Origin: Thermoleophilia bacterium
Lineage (GTDB): Bacteria > Actinomycetota > Thermoleophilia > Gaiellales > Gaiellaceae
Direction: 5' to 3'
Length of the DNA: 64,000 bases
Assembly (NCBI GenBank): GCA_025929895.1
Contig: JAICPI010000003.1
Span: 29,649 to 93,648, forward strand
Below are positions 1 to 12,143 of this stretch, one piece after another. Below the pieces are notes generated by a model. The model had not been told where the DNA came from. It ran no database searches and saw only the letters and a program-made list of their open reading frames with translations. The first letter of the stretch is position 1. Each line of letters starts with the position of its first letter. The translations under genes were made by a program, and so were the position numbers.

Positions 1-168
1 CAGCCGAACGCGACCGAGGCGGCGTGCCGCTGCGTGATCGAGCGGCTCCAGGTCTCGATGCCCTACGACGAGTTCGAGCGCGCCGACGCGGCGCTGCGCG
101 GCAACCTTCAGCCCGAGGAGGCGTCGCTGCGCAAGCTCCAGACCGCGGCGGAGGGCTGCCTAGCCTAA
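1..168 (+). CDS. C-terminal end of an unrecognised protein (partial)
   Basis: An open frame enters from the left edge and runs 55 codons to TAA at 166-168. The visible peptide is acidic and helical, with a C-x-C pair near its start (CRC) and one Cys close to the end. It resembles the C-termini of small secreted actinobacterial proteins of unknown role, but I cannot assign a family. Its stop lies inside the 3' end of the convergent gene on the minus strand, giving a 9-base overlap. Confidence 0.6.
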   Translation, partial: QPNATEAACRCVIERLQVSMPYDEFERADAALRGNLQPEEASLRKLQTAAEGCLA

Positions 169-600
169 CTCCGCGAGGTCGCGCTCGAGGTGCTCGCGAT
201 CGTCGTCCTCGGCGATCCGCGTGCCGGCGTCGCGCGCGAGCTCGAGGTTCCGCCGGTACCCCGCCTCGTCGCCTGCGACCTTGTGCGCGCGCGCGAGCGC
301 CTCGTAGGCGTACGCGAGGTCCCAGTCACCGATTCCGTGCTCGAGGCAGTGGTCGAGGCAGCGCTGAGCATGGTGGAGCGCCGCCTCGCCGCGCCCGAGG
401 ACGGCGTTCACGCGCGAGACCTGCCACTCCCCGCGGGCGAGGTTCTCCGGCGCGCCGACGCGGCTCCAGTGGTACGCGGACGCGTGCGTCGCATGCAGCA
501 GCTCGTCGTCCTCGGCCGGCGTTCGGTCCGGCTTCTCGAGCAGCGACCACGCGTGGTTGAAGAGGTCGACGCCCAGGCGCCGGTGGTCAACGTCGGTCAC
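160..600 (-). CDS. Small helical (TPR-like) protein of unknown function
   Basis: 146 residues from GTG at 600 to TAG at 160. The protein is alpha-helical with a TPR-like register: a DLFNHAWSLLE helix, a histidine- and tryptophan-rich middle (residues about 38-60), then AALHHAQRCLDHC and LAYAYEALARAHK, which look like paired tetratricopeptide helices. There is no signal peptide and no catalytic motif. It begins 20 bases after the serine hydrolase stop on the same strand, so it is probably the last gene of the M24 peptidase-acs-hydrolase operon. The function is not known to me; a scaffold or binding role is only suggested by the fold. Confidence 0.75.
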   Translation of the reverse strand: MTDVDHRRLGVDLFNHAWSLLEKPDRTPAEDDELLHATHASAYHWSRVGAPENLARGEWQVSRVNAVLGRGEAALHHAQRCLDHCLEHGIGDWDLAYAYEALARAHKVAGDEAGYRRNLELARDAGTRIAEDDDREHLERDLAELG

Positions 601-620
601 GCCGCGAGTATCGCCCACGC

Positions 621-1607
621 TCAGCCGACCGCGGCGACCACGCGACGCCCGAGCGCTCGCGCCTCGGCGTCCGTGATCCCCGGCCGGTACGCGAGCACGA
701 CCACGATCCTCGGCGTGCGCCCGTAGACGATCGCCGCGCTCGCCCGCGTGTCCGAGATCCAGCCTTCCTTGTGCGCGGTCGGGGCTCCGGCGTAGGGCTG
801 GATCGACCCGCCGCGCACCGAGTGCACGAGCAGCGCGACGGCCTGCTGCGCGCGGCCGCGCGTGAGGCCGGTCCGGCGCTGCACGTGGCGGTTCCCGGCG
901 GCGGCCGCATGGAGCGCGTAGAGGATGCGGCCGAGGTCGTGTGCGGTGGTGACGCGGATGTGCCCGTGCGGCGGCGGCTTCGGCGCGTCGGCGGCGACCG
1001 ACGTGCCGGCGCGGTAGGGCCCGGGGTACGTGCTCGAGCGCGCCCCGAGCCGGCGAAGCGACGCCTCGACCGCCACCTCGCCGCCGATCTTCCGCGTGAC
1101 GCGGTTCGCCGCGAGGTTCGACGACCAGCCCGTGAGCTGGCGCAGGTCGTACCAGAGCGAGGAGCGTGGGCCGTGCCCGCGGCGCAGCGCCTCGGCGAGG
1201 ACGGCGAGCTTCACCGTCGAGGCCGCCGGGAACCTCGCGTCCGAGTTCCAGCCCGCCCACGCGCCGGTGCCCAGGTCGTGGACCCAGAACGCCGACCAGG
1301 CGCGGTAGCCGGCTCCGATCGCGGCGAGGCGGGACGCGAGCGCCGCGTCTCGAGCGCGCTCCGCGCGGGCGACCGCCGGGACGCGGAAGACGGGCACGTC
1401 GCGCGCGCCGCGCCAGCCCGCCGGACGCTGGTCGTGCCGCTCGGCCCAGGCGACGTCGCGCTGGGCGGCCGCCGCGGCGCTGCGGTTCCCGCGCACGAGC
1501 GCGCGCTCGACCGAGTCGCGCGCCGCGTCGTAGCGGGCCTGGAGCAGCGCCGGGTCCGGCGCTGCGGAGGGCAGCAGCAAGCCGAGCGCGAGCAGCGCGG
1601 CCCGCAC
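621..1607 (-). CDS. Secreted class A beta-lactamase/PBP-like serine hydrolase
   Basis: 328 residues, GTG start at 1607. A short hydrophobic N-terminus looks like a signal peptide, and a helical spacer leads to a serine beta-lactamase-like domain from about residue 85. The three family motifs are visible: SxxK as S130-T-V-K133, SxN as S162-S-N164, and a KTG equivalent as K280-E-G. The protein therefore probably acts outside the membrane on beta-lactams or peptidoglycan stem peptides. The KTG-to-KEG change and the lack of an obvious Glu166-type loop make true beta-lactamase activity uncertain. It starts 5 bases after acs, and GAGGAG at the end of acs, 8 bases upstream, can serve as its ribosome site. 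Confidence 0.8.
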   Translation of the reverse strand: MRAALLALGLLLPSAAPDPALLQARYDAARDSVERALVRGNRSAAAAAQRDVAWAERHDQRPAGWRGARDVPVFRVPAVARAERARDAALASRLAAIGAGYRAWSAFWVHDLGTGAWAGWNSDARFPAASTVKLAVLAEALRRGHGPRSSLWYDLRQLTGWSSNLAANRVTRKIGGEVAVEASLRRLGARSSTYPGPYRAGTSVAADAPKPPPHGHIRVTTAHDLGRILYALHAAAAGNRHVQRRTGLTRGRAQQAVALLVHSVRGGSIQPYAGAPTAHKEGWISDTRASAAIVYGRTPRIVVVLAYRPGITDAEARALGRRVVAAVG

Positions 1608-1612
1608 GGCAA

Positions 1613-3564
<1,952 letters not shown>

Positions 3565-3568
<4 letters not shown>

Positions 3569-4662
3569 GCCGTCAGGTCGTACGGGAAGTCGGTCAGGTT
3601 CTCGCAGCCGTCCTCCGTCACGAGCACGAGGTCCTCGAGCCGGCAGCCGCCGTAGCCCGGGCGGTACAGGCCCGGCTCGACGCTGACGACGTCGCCGGCG
3701 ACGAGCTCCTCGCCGAGGAGCCCGAGCGACGGCGCCTCGTGCACCTCGAGCCCGACACCGTGGCCGAGCGAGTGGAAGAACCCCTCCTCCAGTGGCGTGC
3801 CTTCGGGCTTCGTGCGCTGGGTCAGGTGACCGGCCGGCTCGAACAGGTCGCAGGTGCCGTCGTAGACCGAGCGTCCGGTCACGCCCGCGCGGATCTCGCC
3901 GAGCGCGCGGTCGAGCGCGACCTTGCAGAGGCGGTGCCACTCCCTGAGCTCGTCGTCGGGCTCCCCGATCACGAACGTGCGCGTCATGTCCGCGTGGCAG
4001 CCGGAGGCTCGGTCGCGCGGCCAGAGGTCGATCACGACCGGCTCGCCCTCGGCGATCTCGCCGTCGCCGGCGTGATGGCCGATCGCCGACTGCGGACCGT
4101 GCGAGACGATGAACTCGTCCGCGGTGCAGTCGTTGGCGCTGAACCGCTCCTCGATCGCCGCCTTGACGCGCTCGACCGGGATCGGGCCGCTGCGGAGCAG
4201 CGCCCGCGCGGCCTCCATGCCGGCCTCGGCGGCCTTCTGGGCGCGGCGGATGCCCGCGAGCTCGTGCTCGTTCTTCACGCGGCGGCGCTGCTCGAAGAGC
4301 GCGTCGTCCGCCGCCAGCTCGACGCCGCGCCGACGGAGCGCGTCGGCGACCTCGAGCGGGAACCCGCCCGGGACCTTCACGGCTCGGACCCCGAGGGCCT
4401 CGCAGACCCGGGCGTGGAGCTCGTCGCGCACCTCGCGGCGGCTCAGGCCGGAGCGCACGAGCTCGTCGTTGCCGAACTCCTCCAGCGCGTGCACCTGGAG
4501 GCCCGGCAGCTCGCGCGCGCGGGGCAGCTCGAGCGACCCGATCACGACGTGCCGGTCGCCGTTTCGCTCCAGATAAAGAAAAGGATCGGTAATGGAAATG
4601 GGAATTTCGTGCCGGAGCTCCGGTGAGCGAACGGTGTCCGCGTAGATGAGGACGTCCGACAT
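3565..4662 (-). CDS. M24 family aminopeptidase (Xaa-Pro peptidase-like)
   Basis: 365 residues with the creatinase-type N-terminal domain (1-130) and a pita-bread metallopeptidase domain (135-355). The five metal ligands of the family are all present: D212, D225, H301, E329 and E343. The enzyme should cleave N-terminal residues preceding proline in the cytoplasm; the exact substrate cannot be read from sequence. It is the first gene of the operon leading into acs and the serine hydrolase. ATG at 4662 has a TAGGAT element 7 bases upstream and no Shine-Dalgarno, so the mRNA is probably leaderless. Confidence 0.88.
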
Positions 4663-4669
4663 CGCGCCG

Positions 4670-4675
4670 ATCCTA
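4670..4675 (-). promoter_or_regulatory. -10 element TAGGAT, leaderless start of the M24 peptidase operon
   Basis: Read on the minus strand, TAGGAT is followed by seven bases and then ATG at 4662. This fits the actinobacterial TANNNT -10 consensus placed so that transcription would begin at or next to the start codon. No TTGACA-like -35 is evident. Confidence 0.45.
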
Positions 4676-4773
4676 TCTCGGGTGGAAAGCGTTGCTATCC
4701 TCCCCCGCGCCGCCGGGTGGTTCCGGTCGGTTTAGGGGTCTTTCAGAGGATTTCGTCCGAAATGGAGTCTCGT

Positions 4774-5874
4774 ATGCCGAATCTGCGCCAGCGCGCGGGG
4801 ACACCGCGCTTTCTCGTGCTCGTGCTCGCCATCGTCGCGTCGTTGACGCTCGCGGGAGCGGCGAGCGCCGAGTTCCCGACCAAGCGAAGCGACCCGTCCG
4901 TCAGCGGCACACCCCAGGAGGGACAGACCCTGAGCGGCAGGACCGGTCAGTGGTTGCTCGCCGACGGCCTGGCCTGCACCGACTGCAAGTTTCGGTACAC
5001 GTGGCAGCGCTGCGCCGCGGACGCGAGCGGCTGTGCCGACGTCCCCGGCCGGACCGGGTTCAGCTACACGCTCACGGCAGCCGACGTCGGAGCGCGCATC
5101 CGGATCGTCGAATGGATCTTCAAGCACGACTGCAGCGAGTGGAACTACTCGAACATGACCCAGGAGTGCCGCGACGTCGAGAAGAACGGCACGTCGGCGC
5201 TCACCGCGGTCGTCCAGTCCAAGCCCGTCACGACGGCACAGGCCAGCGCCCCGCCGACGCTCGCGGGCCTGGCGATGGAGGACGAGAGCCTGCAGGCGAC
5301 CGGCGGGACCTGGACCGGCCCGGGGACGATCACGAAGGCGTTCTTCTGGCAGCGGTGCAACGCCGTCGGCGAAGGCTGCGGGACGATCCTCGGCGCGAAC
5401 GGCGCGACGTACCGGCTCACGAGCGACGACGTGGGGTCCCGTATCCGCGTGATCGAGACCGCGTCGAACGAGGGCGGCACCGCCCAGGCCGTCTCCACCG
5501 TCTCGAACGTGGTCGTCGAACTGCGCCCGACCGCGCAGCGCCCGACGATCGCCGCCGCGCGCGTCGAGCTTCCGCACCGGCTGATCGTCGACAAGATCGC
5601 GGTCCGCCAGCGCGGCGACACCGTCCGGCTCCAGATCCGCGTCTCGGACGACCGTGGCTTCCGCGTCACGGGCGTGCTCGTCCGGCCGCAGCCGACCGGG
5701 CTGCTCGCCGGATCGACCCGCGCACGCGCGACGTCTCGCACGGGTTGGGCGACGTTCACCTTCCGGGCCAGCGGCGTGGGCTCGACGTACGTCTACGTCG
5801 AGGCGCACAAGGCCGGCGAGAAGGCCCAGAGCGGCGTCTCGACGGCGAACCTCTTCCGGATCAAGATCCGGTAG
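4774..5874 (+). CDS. Secreted Ig-like repeat protein with WQRC signature (paralogue 1)
   Basis: 366 residues. ATG at 4774 is preferred because GGAG lies six bases upstream and the product begins with a clean signal peptide ending in AGAASA; ATG at 4762 is possible. The mature protein has two Ig-like repeats of the type common in Thermoleophilia (about 30-135 and 150-245), each with a W-Q-R-C core strand and a 'G-x-x-I/L-R-V' strand. The first carries an insertion rich in Cys (residues about 55-70 and the EWNYSNMTQEC segment). The C-terminal domain (about 275-360) looks like an Ig/Big-type sandwich. No enzyme motif is seen; adhesion or envelope structure is a guess. A paralogue follows immediately downstream. 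Confidence 0.8.
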   Translation: MPNLRQRAGTPRFLVLVLAIVASLTLAGAASAEFPTKRSDPSVSGTPQEGQTLSGRTGQWLLADGLACTDCKFRYTWQRCAADASGCADVPGRTGFSYTLTAADVGARIRIVEWIFKHDCSEWNYSNMTQECRDVEKNGTSALTAVVQSKPVTTAQASAPPTLAGLAMEDESLQATGGTWTGPGTITKAFFWQRCNAVGEGCGTILGANGATYRLTSDDVGSRIRVIETASNEGGTAQAVSTVSNVVVELRPTAQRPTIAAARVELPHRLIVDKIAVRQRGDTVRLQIRVSDDRGFRVTGVLVRPQPTGLLAGSTRARATSRTGWATFTFRASGVGSTYVYVEAHKAGEKAQSGVSTANLFRIKIR

Positions 5875-5921
5875 GGCTTCAGCCGACCGTCGGTTCTGCC
5901 GACACTGATCGCAGGCGTACA

Positions 5922-5951
5922 GGCGCCCTCCTCCCCGCGGAGGAGGGCGCC
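5922..5951 (+). terminator. 13-bp perfect hairpin between the two Ig-like genes
   Basis: GGCGCCCTCCTCC at 5922-5934 pairs perfectly with GGAGGAGGGCGCC at 5939-5951 around a CCGC loop. No T-run follows, so it may be a rho-assisted terminator, an mRNA-stability stem, or an attenuator. It lies 27 bases before the GTG of the second paralogue, with AGGAG at 5964-5968 after the stem. Confidence 0.6.
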
Positions 5952-5978
5952 GATCATCACCGAAGGAGCTCGCTTCCC

Positions 5979-7163
5979 GTGCATTCCCGTCTCACCCTGA
6001 CCGTCGTCGCAGCGACCTCGGCGCTCGCCCTGCTCTTCGCCGGGACCGCCGCGGCCGAGGCGCCGCAGATCAACACTCCCGCCTCGGTCAGCGGCACCGC
6101 CGCGGTCGGGCAGCAGCTCACGGCCCACAACGGCACGTGGCTCTACGCGGACGGCAGCGCGTGCCGTGACGAGTGCACGATGTCCTACCAGTGGCAGCGC
6201 TGCACGGGTGGTTGCGCCGACATCCCCGGAGCGAGCGGACGCTTCTACACCGTGCAGGCGGCCGACGCCGGGCACACGCTCCGCGTCATGGAGCGGGTCG
6301 CGAAGTACGACTGCGGCGAGTGGAACTACTCGAACATGACCCAGGAGTGCCACGACATCGAGCGCTTCGCGCCCTCCGGCCACACCGCGGTCGTCCCCGG
6401 CGGGAGCGCGCCCACGACACCGTCTGCACCGACGGCCCCGATCGTCCCGGCCGTGCCCGCGCCGCAGGCGCCGCTCGCTCCGATGCCGACCGCCGCGCCC
6501 ACGGTCTCGGGGCTCGCGATGGTCGACGAGACGCTGACCGCGACGCCGGGGACCTGGAGCGGCTCGCCCGCGCTCAAGCTCGAGTGGCAGCGCTGCGACG
6601 AGACCGGGCTCGACTGCGTCGGGCTCGGCGTGACGAGCGAGACGTACCGGGTGATCCCCGTCGACGTCGGCAAGACGCTCCGGATCAAGGTGACCGGGTA
6701 CAACCTCGCGGCCGCGCGTGATGCGCTCTCCGACGCGACCCCCGTCGTCTCGGAGCTGAAGCCGACCGAGCAGAAGCCCGCGCTCGAGGCGTCCAAGGTC
6801 GTCGCGCCGCACAAGCTCGTGATCGCGGACGCCGGAGCGAGGCCGGCCAGGCTCGTCCGGCGCGGCGCGGTCAGCCTCCGGCTGACGGTCACCGACACGC
6901 GCGGCTTCAAGATCAGCGGCGCGCTCGTCACCGTCGTCGTGCGGCCGAGCGGCGCCTTCGTGCTCCCCGAGGTCGCGACCTCGGCGGAGGACGGCACGGT
7001 CGCCCTGACGCTGAAGCCCGGCCGCAAGCTCGACCTGAAGAAGCTGAGGACGGTCCGGCTCGTCGTGACCGCGCGTCGGCCGGGCGATCGCCTCACGAGC
7101 CCGCGCGCCTCGATCGCCCGCATCACGCTCGGCGTCGCGAAGAAGAAGACCTCCAGGCGTTAG
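5979..7163 (+). CDS. Secreted Ig-like repeat protein with WQRC signature (paralogue 2)
   Basis: 394 residues from GTG at 5979 (AGGAG ten bases upstream) to TAG at 7163. The signal peptide ends in GTAAAEA. Two WQRC-type Ig-like repeats flank a proline/alanine-rich linker (about residues 145-170), which paralogue 1 lacks, and a C-terminal sandwich domain is followed by a lysine/arginine-rich tail. The first repeat has the same Cys-rich insertion as paralogue 1, including EWNYSNMTQEC encoded by a stretch of 36 identical bases. A wall- or surface-associated role is likely from the architecture, but nothing shows a ligand. Its stop overlaps the convergent MFS gene's stop by three bases. Confidence 0.8.
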   Translation: MHSRLTLTVVAATSALALLFAGTAAAEAPQINTPASVSGTAAVGQQLTAHNGTWLYADGSACRDECTMSYQWQRCTGGCADIPGASGRFYTVQAADAGHTLRVMERVAKYDCGEWNYSNMTQECHDIERFAPSGHTAVVPGGSAPTTPSAPTAPIVPAVPAPQAPLAPMPTAAPTVSGLAMVDETLTATPGTWSGSPALKLEWQRCDETGLDCVGLGVTSETYRVIPVDVGKTLRIKVTGYNLAAARDALSDATPVVSELKPTEQKPALEASKVVAPHKLVIADAGARPARLVRRGAVSLRLTVTDTRGFKISGALVTVVVRPSGAFVLPEVATSAEDGTVALTLKPGRKLDLKKLRTVRLVVTARRPGDRLTSPRASIARITLGVAKKKTSRR

Positions 7164-8290
7164 GAGGGCCGCCTCGCTGCTCCGGCTCCGGCCGTGAGCA
7201 GGAGGGCGACGACGACGAGCACGAGCAGCCCGACGCGGAGCGAGGCGACGCCCGAGACGCCGCCGACGAGCGGCGGACCGACCAGAAAACCGAGGTAGCC
7301 GAACGTCGTCACCGAGCCGACGGCGACTCCTCGCCGCAGCGGCGCCGCGTCGCGCCCGGCCGCGCCGAACGTGACGGGCGCGACCACGGACACGCCCGCG
7401 CCGCCGATCGCGAAGCCGAGCAGCGCGACCGGGACCGACTCGGTCGTCGCGGCGAGCGCGACGCCCGCCGCGGCGGTTAGGCCACCGGCGGCCAGCAGCG
7501 ACGCGTCGGAGAACCGTCCGCCGAAGGCCTGCGCGAGGACGCGGCCCGCGACCATCGAGGCGGCGAACAGCCCCGGCGCGAGCCCGCCCGCGAGTGCCGA
7601 GCCGCCGAGGGAGTCCTCGACGTGCAGCGCGCTCCAGTTCTCGATCCCGCCTTCGACGAGGAAGCCGAGCGCGCAGAGGCCGCCCAGCACGAGCACCCGC
7701 CTCGAGAAGTCCAGCTGCGGCCTGTGGCTCGCCGCCGGCGTTCGGGACGCGCCGCGCAGGTTCGGCACCGCCGTGAGCGCGAGCACCGCGGCGCAGGCTC
7801 CGAGCACGGCCGGCGCGCTCGTGCCCGCCTCGCGCGCGAGCCCGGCGGCGATCGCGCCCACGACGACCCCCGCCGAGAAGAAGGCGTGCGCGACAGCCAT
7901 CGCGCGCCTGCCGGTGTCGGTCTCCCACTCCGAGACCGTCGCGTTGATCGCGACGTCCAGGCTGCCCGAGGCGGCGCCGACGAGCACGAGCGTCAGGCCG
8001 AGCTCGAGGGGAGTCGACGCGAGCGCCGGGGTGAGGACGGCGAGCCCGAACCCGACGAGCGTCGCAGGCAGGAGCCGCGCGCCCCAGCGGTCGACCGCGA
8101 GGCCGGTCGCGAGCAGCGCCGGAAGCGCGCCGACGGCGACGCCGAGCACCGCGATGCCCAGCTCCGAGACCGACGCGTCGGTGCGCGTCCGGATCTCCGG
8201 CACGAGCGCGGCCCAGCCTCCCCAGAAGAGCCCGAACGCGGCGAAGGCGGCGAGCAGCGGCCAGAGCGAAGGGCGGTTCGTGCCGGTCAC
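7160..8290 (-). CDS. MFS transporter (YbjJ-like)
   Basis: 376 residues, GTG start at 8290, with about 12 hydrophobic segments and little soluble loop. The segment VEGGIENWSALHV near residue 215 and a short N-terminal half resemble the YbjJ branch of the major facilitator superfamily, whose substrates are poorly defined. Cytoplasmic membrane location is clear. It is divergent from the amidohydrolase gene, with only 31 bases between the two starts. The divergent position could mean it moves a substrate of the adjacent amidohydrolase/molybdenum hydroxylase pathway, but this is inference. Confidence 0.82.
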   Translation of the reverse strand: MTGTNRPSLWPLLAAFAAFGLFWGGWAALVPEIRTRTDASVSELGIAVLGVAVGALPALLATGLAVDRWGARLLPATLVGFGLAVLTPALASTPLELGLTLVLVGAASGSLDVAINATVSEWETDTGRRAMAVAHAFFSAGVVVGAIAAGLAREAGTSAPAVLGACAAVLALTAVPNLRGASRTPAASHRPQLDFSRRVLVLGGLCALGFLVEGGIENWSALHVEDSLGGSALAGGLAPGLFAASMVAGRVLAQAFGGRFSDASLLAAGGLTAAAGVALAATTESVPVALLGFAIGGAGVSVVAPVTFGAAGRDAAPLRRGVAVGSVTTFGYLGFLVGPPLVGGVSGVASLRVGLLVLVVVALLLTAGAGAARRPS

Positions 8291-8308
8291 CTGCGGCAGG
8301 AGCGTACG

Positions 8309-8314
8309 TAGACT
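8309..8314 (+). promoter_or_regulatory. -10 element TAGACT before the amidohydrolase gene
   Basis: TAGACT is followed by seven bases and GTG at 8322, with no ribosome site between. On the opposite strand TACGCT sits ten bases before the MFS GTG, so the 31-base gap appears to hold two overlapping divergent promoters. Confidence 0.45.
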
Positions 8315-8321
8315 CCGGCGA

Positions 8322-9465
8322 GTGGAGGACGCGCTTCAGCGGGCCCAGGAGCTGATCGCCCTCTACGAGGCGGAGCTCCGCGAGCAGCTGCCTCCGGGCG
8401 CCGACATCTTCGACGCGCACGTCCACCTCGGCGACGACATCGACGGGATGACGGGTCGCTTCGACGAGCTGATCACGGGGATGGACCGCTACGGCGTCTC
8501 GCGCGCGTTCATGTTCTGCCTCGACGAGCCCGACCGCCATCCGGCGTTCACCGCCGCGAACGACCGCACGCTCGCCTACGCGGCACGCTCGGAGGGCAAG
8601 CTCGTGCCCTTCGTCCGTCTCGACCTGACGGAGGAGCCGATCGAGGAGGCGGAGCGCTGCCTCGACCTCGGCGCGCGCGGGATCAAGCTCCACCCTCGGG
8701 CGCAGCGTTTCCTCCTCACCGACGAGCGGCTGGCGCCCGTGTTCGCGATCGCCGCCGAGCGGCGGGTGCCGATCCTGATCCACGGCGGCCGCGGCCTGCC
8801 CCCGATCGCCGACGAGCTCCGCAAGCTCGTCGACGACCACCCCGGCGCGCAGCTGATCATCGCGCACGCGGGGATCGCCGACCTCGGGAATCTCGCCGCG
8901 TGCTTCGCCGGCAAGCGCGGCGTCTTCTTCGACACGTCGGTCTGGAGCGCGGTCGATCTGCTCGACTTCCTCCACCTCGTCCCGCCGGAGCAGGTCGTGT
9001 ACGCGTCCGACTACCCGTACGGCCGCCAGCCGAACTCGCTGCTGCTCTCGCTCCGCACCGCGCGGATCGCCGGCTTCAGCGACGACGAGGTGCGCAACAT
9101 GCTCGCCGGGAACGCGAACCGGATCGCGAACGGCGAGGAGGCGCTCGAGCCGTCGGAGCCGCGCGGACGCTCGACGTTCCACCAGGGGATGGTCTTCGCG
9201 CGCATCCACCAGTACCTCTCGATGGCGACGCCGCTCCTCTGGACCCGGCAGCCCGACACGATCGGCGTCCTCGGCCTGGCGCTGAACGCGACCGAGGAGC
9301 GAAACGGTCGTCCCGGCGAGCTCGAGCGCATCCGCGAGCTGCTCCTGACCGCCCGCGAGATCTGGCGCGGCCTGCCGGAGTCGGAGACGGACGACGACCG
9401 CCTCGAGGCGTCGCGCGCGACGTTCCGCCTGATCCACCTCGCCGACATCCTCTCGGTCACCGTCG

Positions 9466-9482
<17 letters not shown>
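8322..9482 (+). CDS. Amidohydrolase-2 family metal-dependent hydrolase
   Basis: 386 residues. A short helical lead is followed by an amidohydrolase TIM barrel: DAHVHLG (residues about 28-34) supplies the HxH metal ligands, GIKLHP the strand-5 histidine, ILIHGG and IIAHAG further histidines, and YASDYPYG the catalytic Asp. The C-terminal 100 residues form a helical extension not usual for PF04909. Such enzymes hydrolyse or decarboxylate cyclic or aromatic acids. The stop overlaps the 2Fe-2S subunit gene by 17 bases, so it is the first gene of the molybdenum hydroxylase operon and probably acts on that enzyme's substrate or product. Confidence 0.82.
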
Positions 9483-9899
<417 letters not shown>

Positions 9900-9900
<1 letters not shown>

Positions 9901-12143
9901 TCAAGACCGAGAAGGAGGTCGAGGGCCGCTACACCGAGACGTGGATCGTCGTCGAGGAGGACGCGCTCGACCAGTGGCCCGAGGGTCCCGGCACGGTCGT
10001 CGGCCGCCCGGCGACGAAGGTCGACGGGTACGAGCGCGCCCGGGGCGAGGCGCGCTACACCGCCGACGTCCGACTCCCCGGGATGCTGCACGCCGCGGTC
10101 GTGCGCAGCCCCCACGCGCACGCGCGCGTGCGGGCGCTCGACCTCTCGCGCGCCCGCGAGGCGCCCGGCGTCCGCGCGGTGCTCGCCCCGGGCGACTGCG
10201 ACGCGCTCGACGAGACGGCGGAGTTCGAGGGACGCGCCGTCGTCGCCGTCGCGGCCGAGACGTTCGGGCAGGCGCGCGCGGCGGCCGAGCTGGTCGAGGT
10301 CGAATGGGAGGAGCTCGAGCCGCTGCTCGACCCCGAGGAGGCGGTGCGCCGCGGGTCGCTCGTCGGGGAGCCGCGGCGCTACGAGCGCGGCGGCTACGAG
10401 CGCGGCCTCGCCGAGGCGGACGCCGTGGTCGAAGCGGAGTACCGCACGCAGACGCTGAACCACAACCCGCTCGAGACGCACCAGTGCGTGTGCGAGTGGC
10501 GCGGCGACGGGCTCGACGTCTACATCTCCACGCAGTACATCTGGGGCGTCAGGGACGACGTCGCCGCGGCCTTCGGGCTCCCACCCGACAAGGTGCGCGT
10601 GATCTGCGAGTACATGGGCGGCGGCTTCGGCGCGAAGAACGGCGCGGGCGGCTACGTCACGCTCGCCGCGGAGCTCGCGCGCCGCTCCGGCCGCCCGGTG
10701 CGACTCGCGCTGACACGGCGCGAGGAGAACGTCGGCGGCGGCAACCGCAACGCGACGATCCAGCGCGTCACGGCCGCGGCGAAGGCCGACGGCACGCTCA
10801 CCGCGCTCGGCGGCGAGTTCATCTGCTCGCTCGGCTGGGGCGGCTGGCTTGCGTCGACCGCGGGCCCGATGCAGCTGCTGCACGCGTGCGAGAACGTGCG
10901 CACGGTCGAGTACGGCGCGAAGCTGAACCTGCCCGCGATGGCGGCGTTCCGTGCGCCCGGCTTCGTCGAGGGGACGTGGGCGCTCGAGTGCCTGCTGGAC
11001 AAGCTCGCCGCGGAGCTCGGCCTCGACCCGCTCGAGCTCCGGCGCCGGAACTACGCGAACGTGGACACGATGGACGGACGGCCGTACTCCGCGAAGGAGC
11101 TGCTCGAGTGCTACCGGCGCGCCGAGCCGCACTGGGAGCGTCGGCACGAGGTCCGCGCGCGCTCCGACGCGACGTGGAAGCGCGGGGTCGGGCTCGCGAG
11201 CCAGATCTGGTACGGAGGCGGCGGTCCGCCGAGCTACGCGTGGGTGCGCGTCGGCTCCGACGGGCGCGCGAACGTCGTCACGGCGATGCAGGACATCGGC
11301 ACGGGCACGCGGACCGCGATGGCCCAGATCGCCGCCGAGGAGCTCGGCATCCGGCTCGAGCGCGTGCAGGTGCAGGTCGGCGACTCGTCCCGCGGGCCGT
11401 TCGCGTCGATCTCGGGCGGGTCGTCGACGCTCCCGTCGATGGGGCCGGCCGTGCGGGCGGCGGCTGCGGACGCGGCGCGTCAGATCCTCGAGATCGCCGA
11501 GCAGCGCTTCGAGCGCGAGGACGGCACGCTCTCGCTGCGCGGCGGCGAGATCGTCTCGCCCGACGGGACGACCTGGCCGCTGGAGGAGATCACGGGCCTG
11601 CTCGAGGACGGCCAGATCCTCGGCAAGGGTGCGCGCGGCCCCAACCCGGCGGGGATGCGCGTGCTGACGTTCGGCGTCCAGGTCGCCGAGGTTGCGGTCG
11701 ACGTCGAGACCGGCGAGGTCGTCGTCGAGCGGATCTACGCGGTGCACGACGTCGGCCGGGTGATCAACCCGCTCGGCGCGCGCAGCCAGATCGAGGGCGG
11801 GATCATCCAGGCGATGGGGCACACGTTCTCCGAGGCGAGGCTCGACGACCCGCACCGCGGCACCGTGCTCACGAAGACGCTCGACGCGTACAAGCTGCCG
11901 ACGATCGCGGACGTGCCGGAGATCGTCTGCGAGCTGATCGACAAGCCCGACGCGCAGCTGACGAACCTCGGCTCGAAGGGCCTGGGCGAGCCGCCGATCA
12001 TCCCGACGGCCGCGGCGATCGCGAACGCGATCCGCGACGCGACCGGCGCCGACGTGACGTCGCTGCCGATCACGCGCGAGGAGATCCTGGCCGCGCTGCG
12101 GGAGGCGAGGGAACGGGAGCGCGTTGGAGCTCCTTCGGCCTAG
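9900..12143 (+). CDS. Molybdenum hydroxylase large subunit (molybdopterin-binding)
   Basis: About 747 residues of the xanthine dehydrogenase/CO dehydrogenase large-subunit family. The N-terminal domain begins VVGRPATKVDGYERA; the molybdopterin domain shows GGGFGAKNG, and GLGEPP near the C-terminus contains the glutamate that acts as catalytic base. The CoxL active-site Cys loop is absent, so this is not a CO dehydrogenase; an aldehyde, purine or N-heterocycle hydroxylase is more likely. No ATG, GTG or TTG exists in frame between the previous stop codon and the conserved N-terminus. Only CTG at 9897 or ATC at 9900 (reading TGATC with the upstream stop) can open the frame. An AAGGAGGT at 9912-9919 has no start codon at a proper distance. 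Confidence 0.88.

Noticed and set aside
621..1607. Antibiotic-resistance beta-lactamase
   Set aside because: SxxK and SxN are present but KTG is KEG and the Glu166-type loop is not recognisable; the cell-wall hydrolase alternative is equally good.
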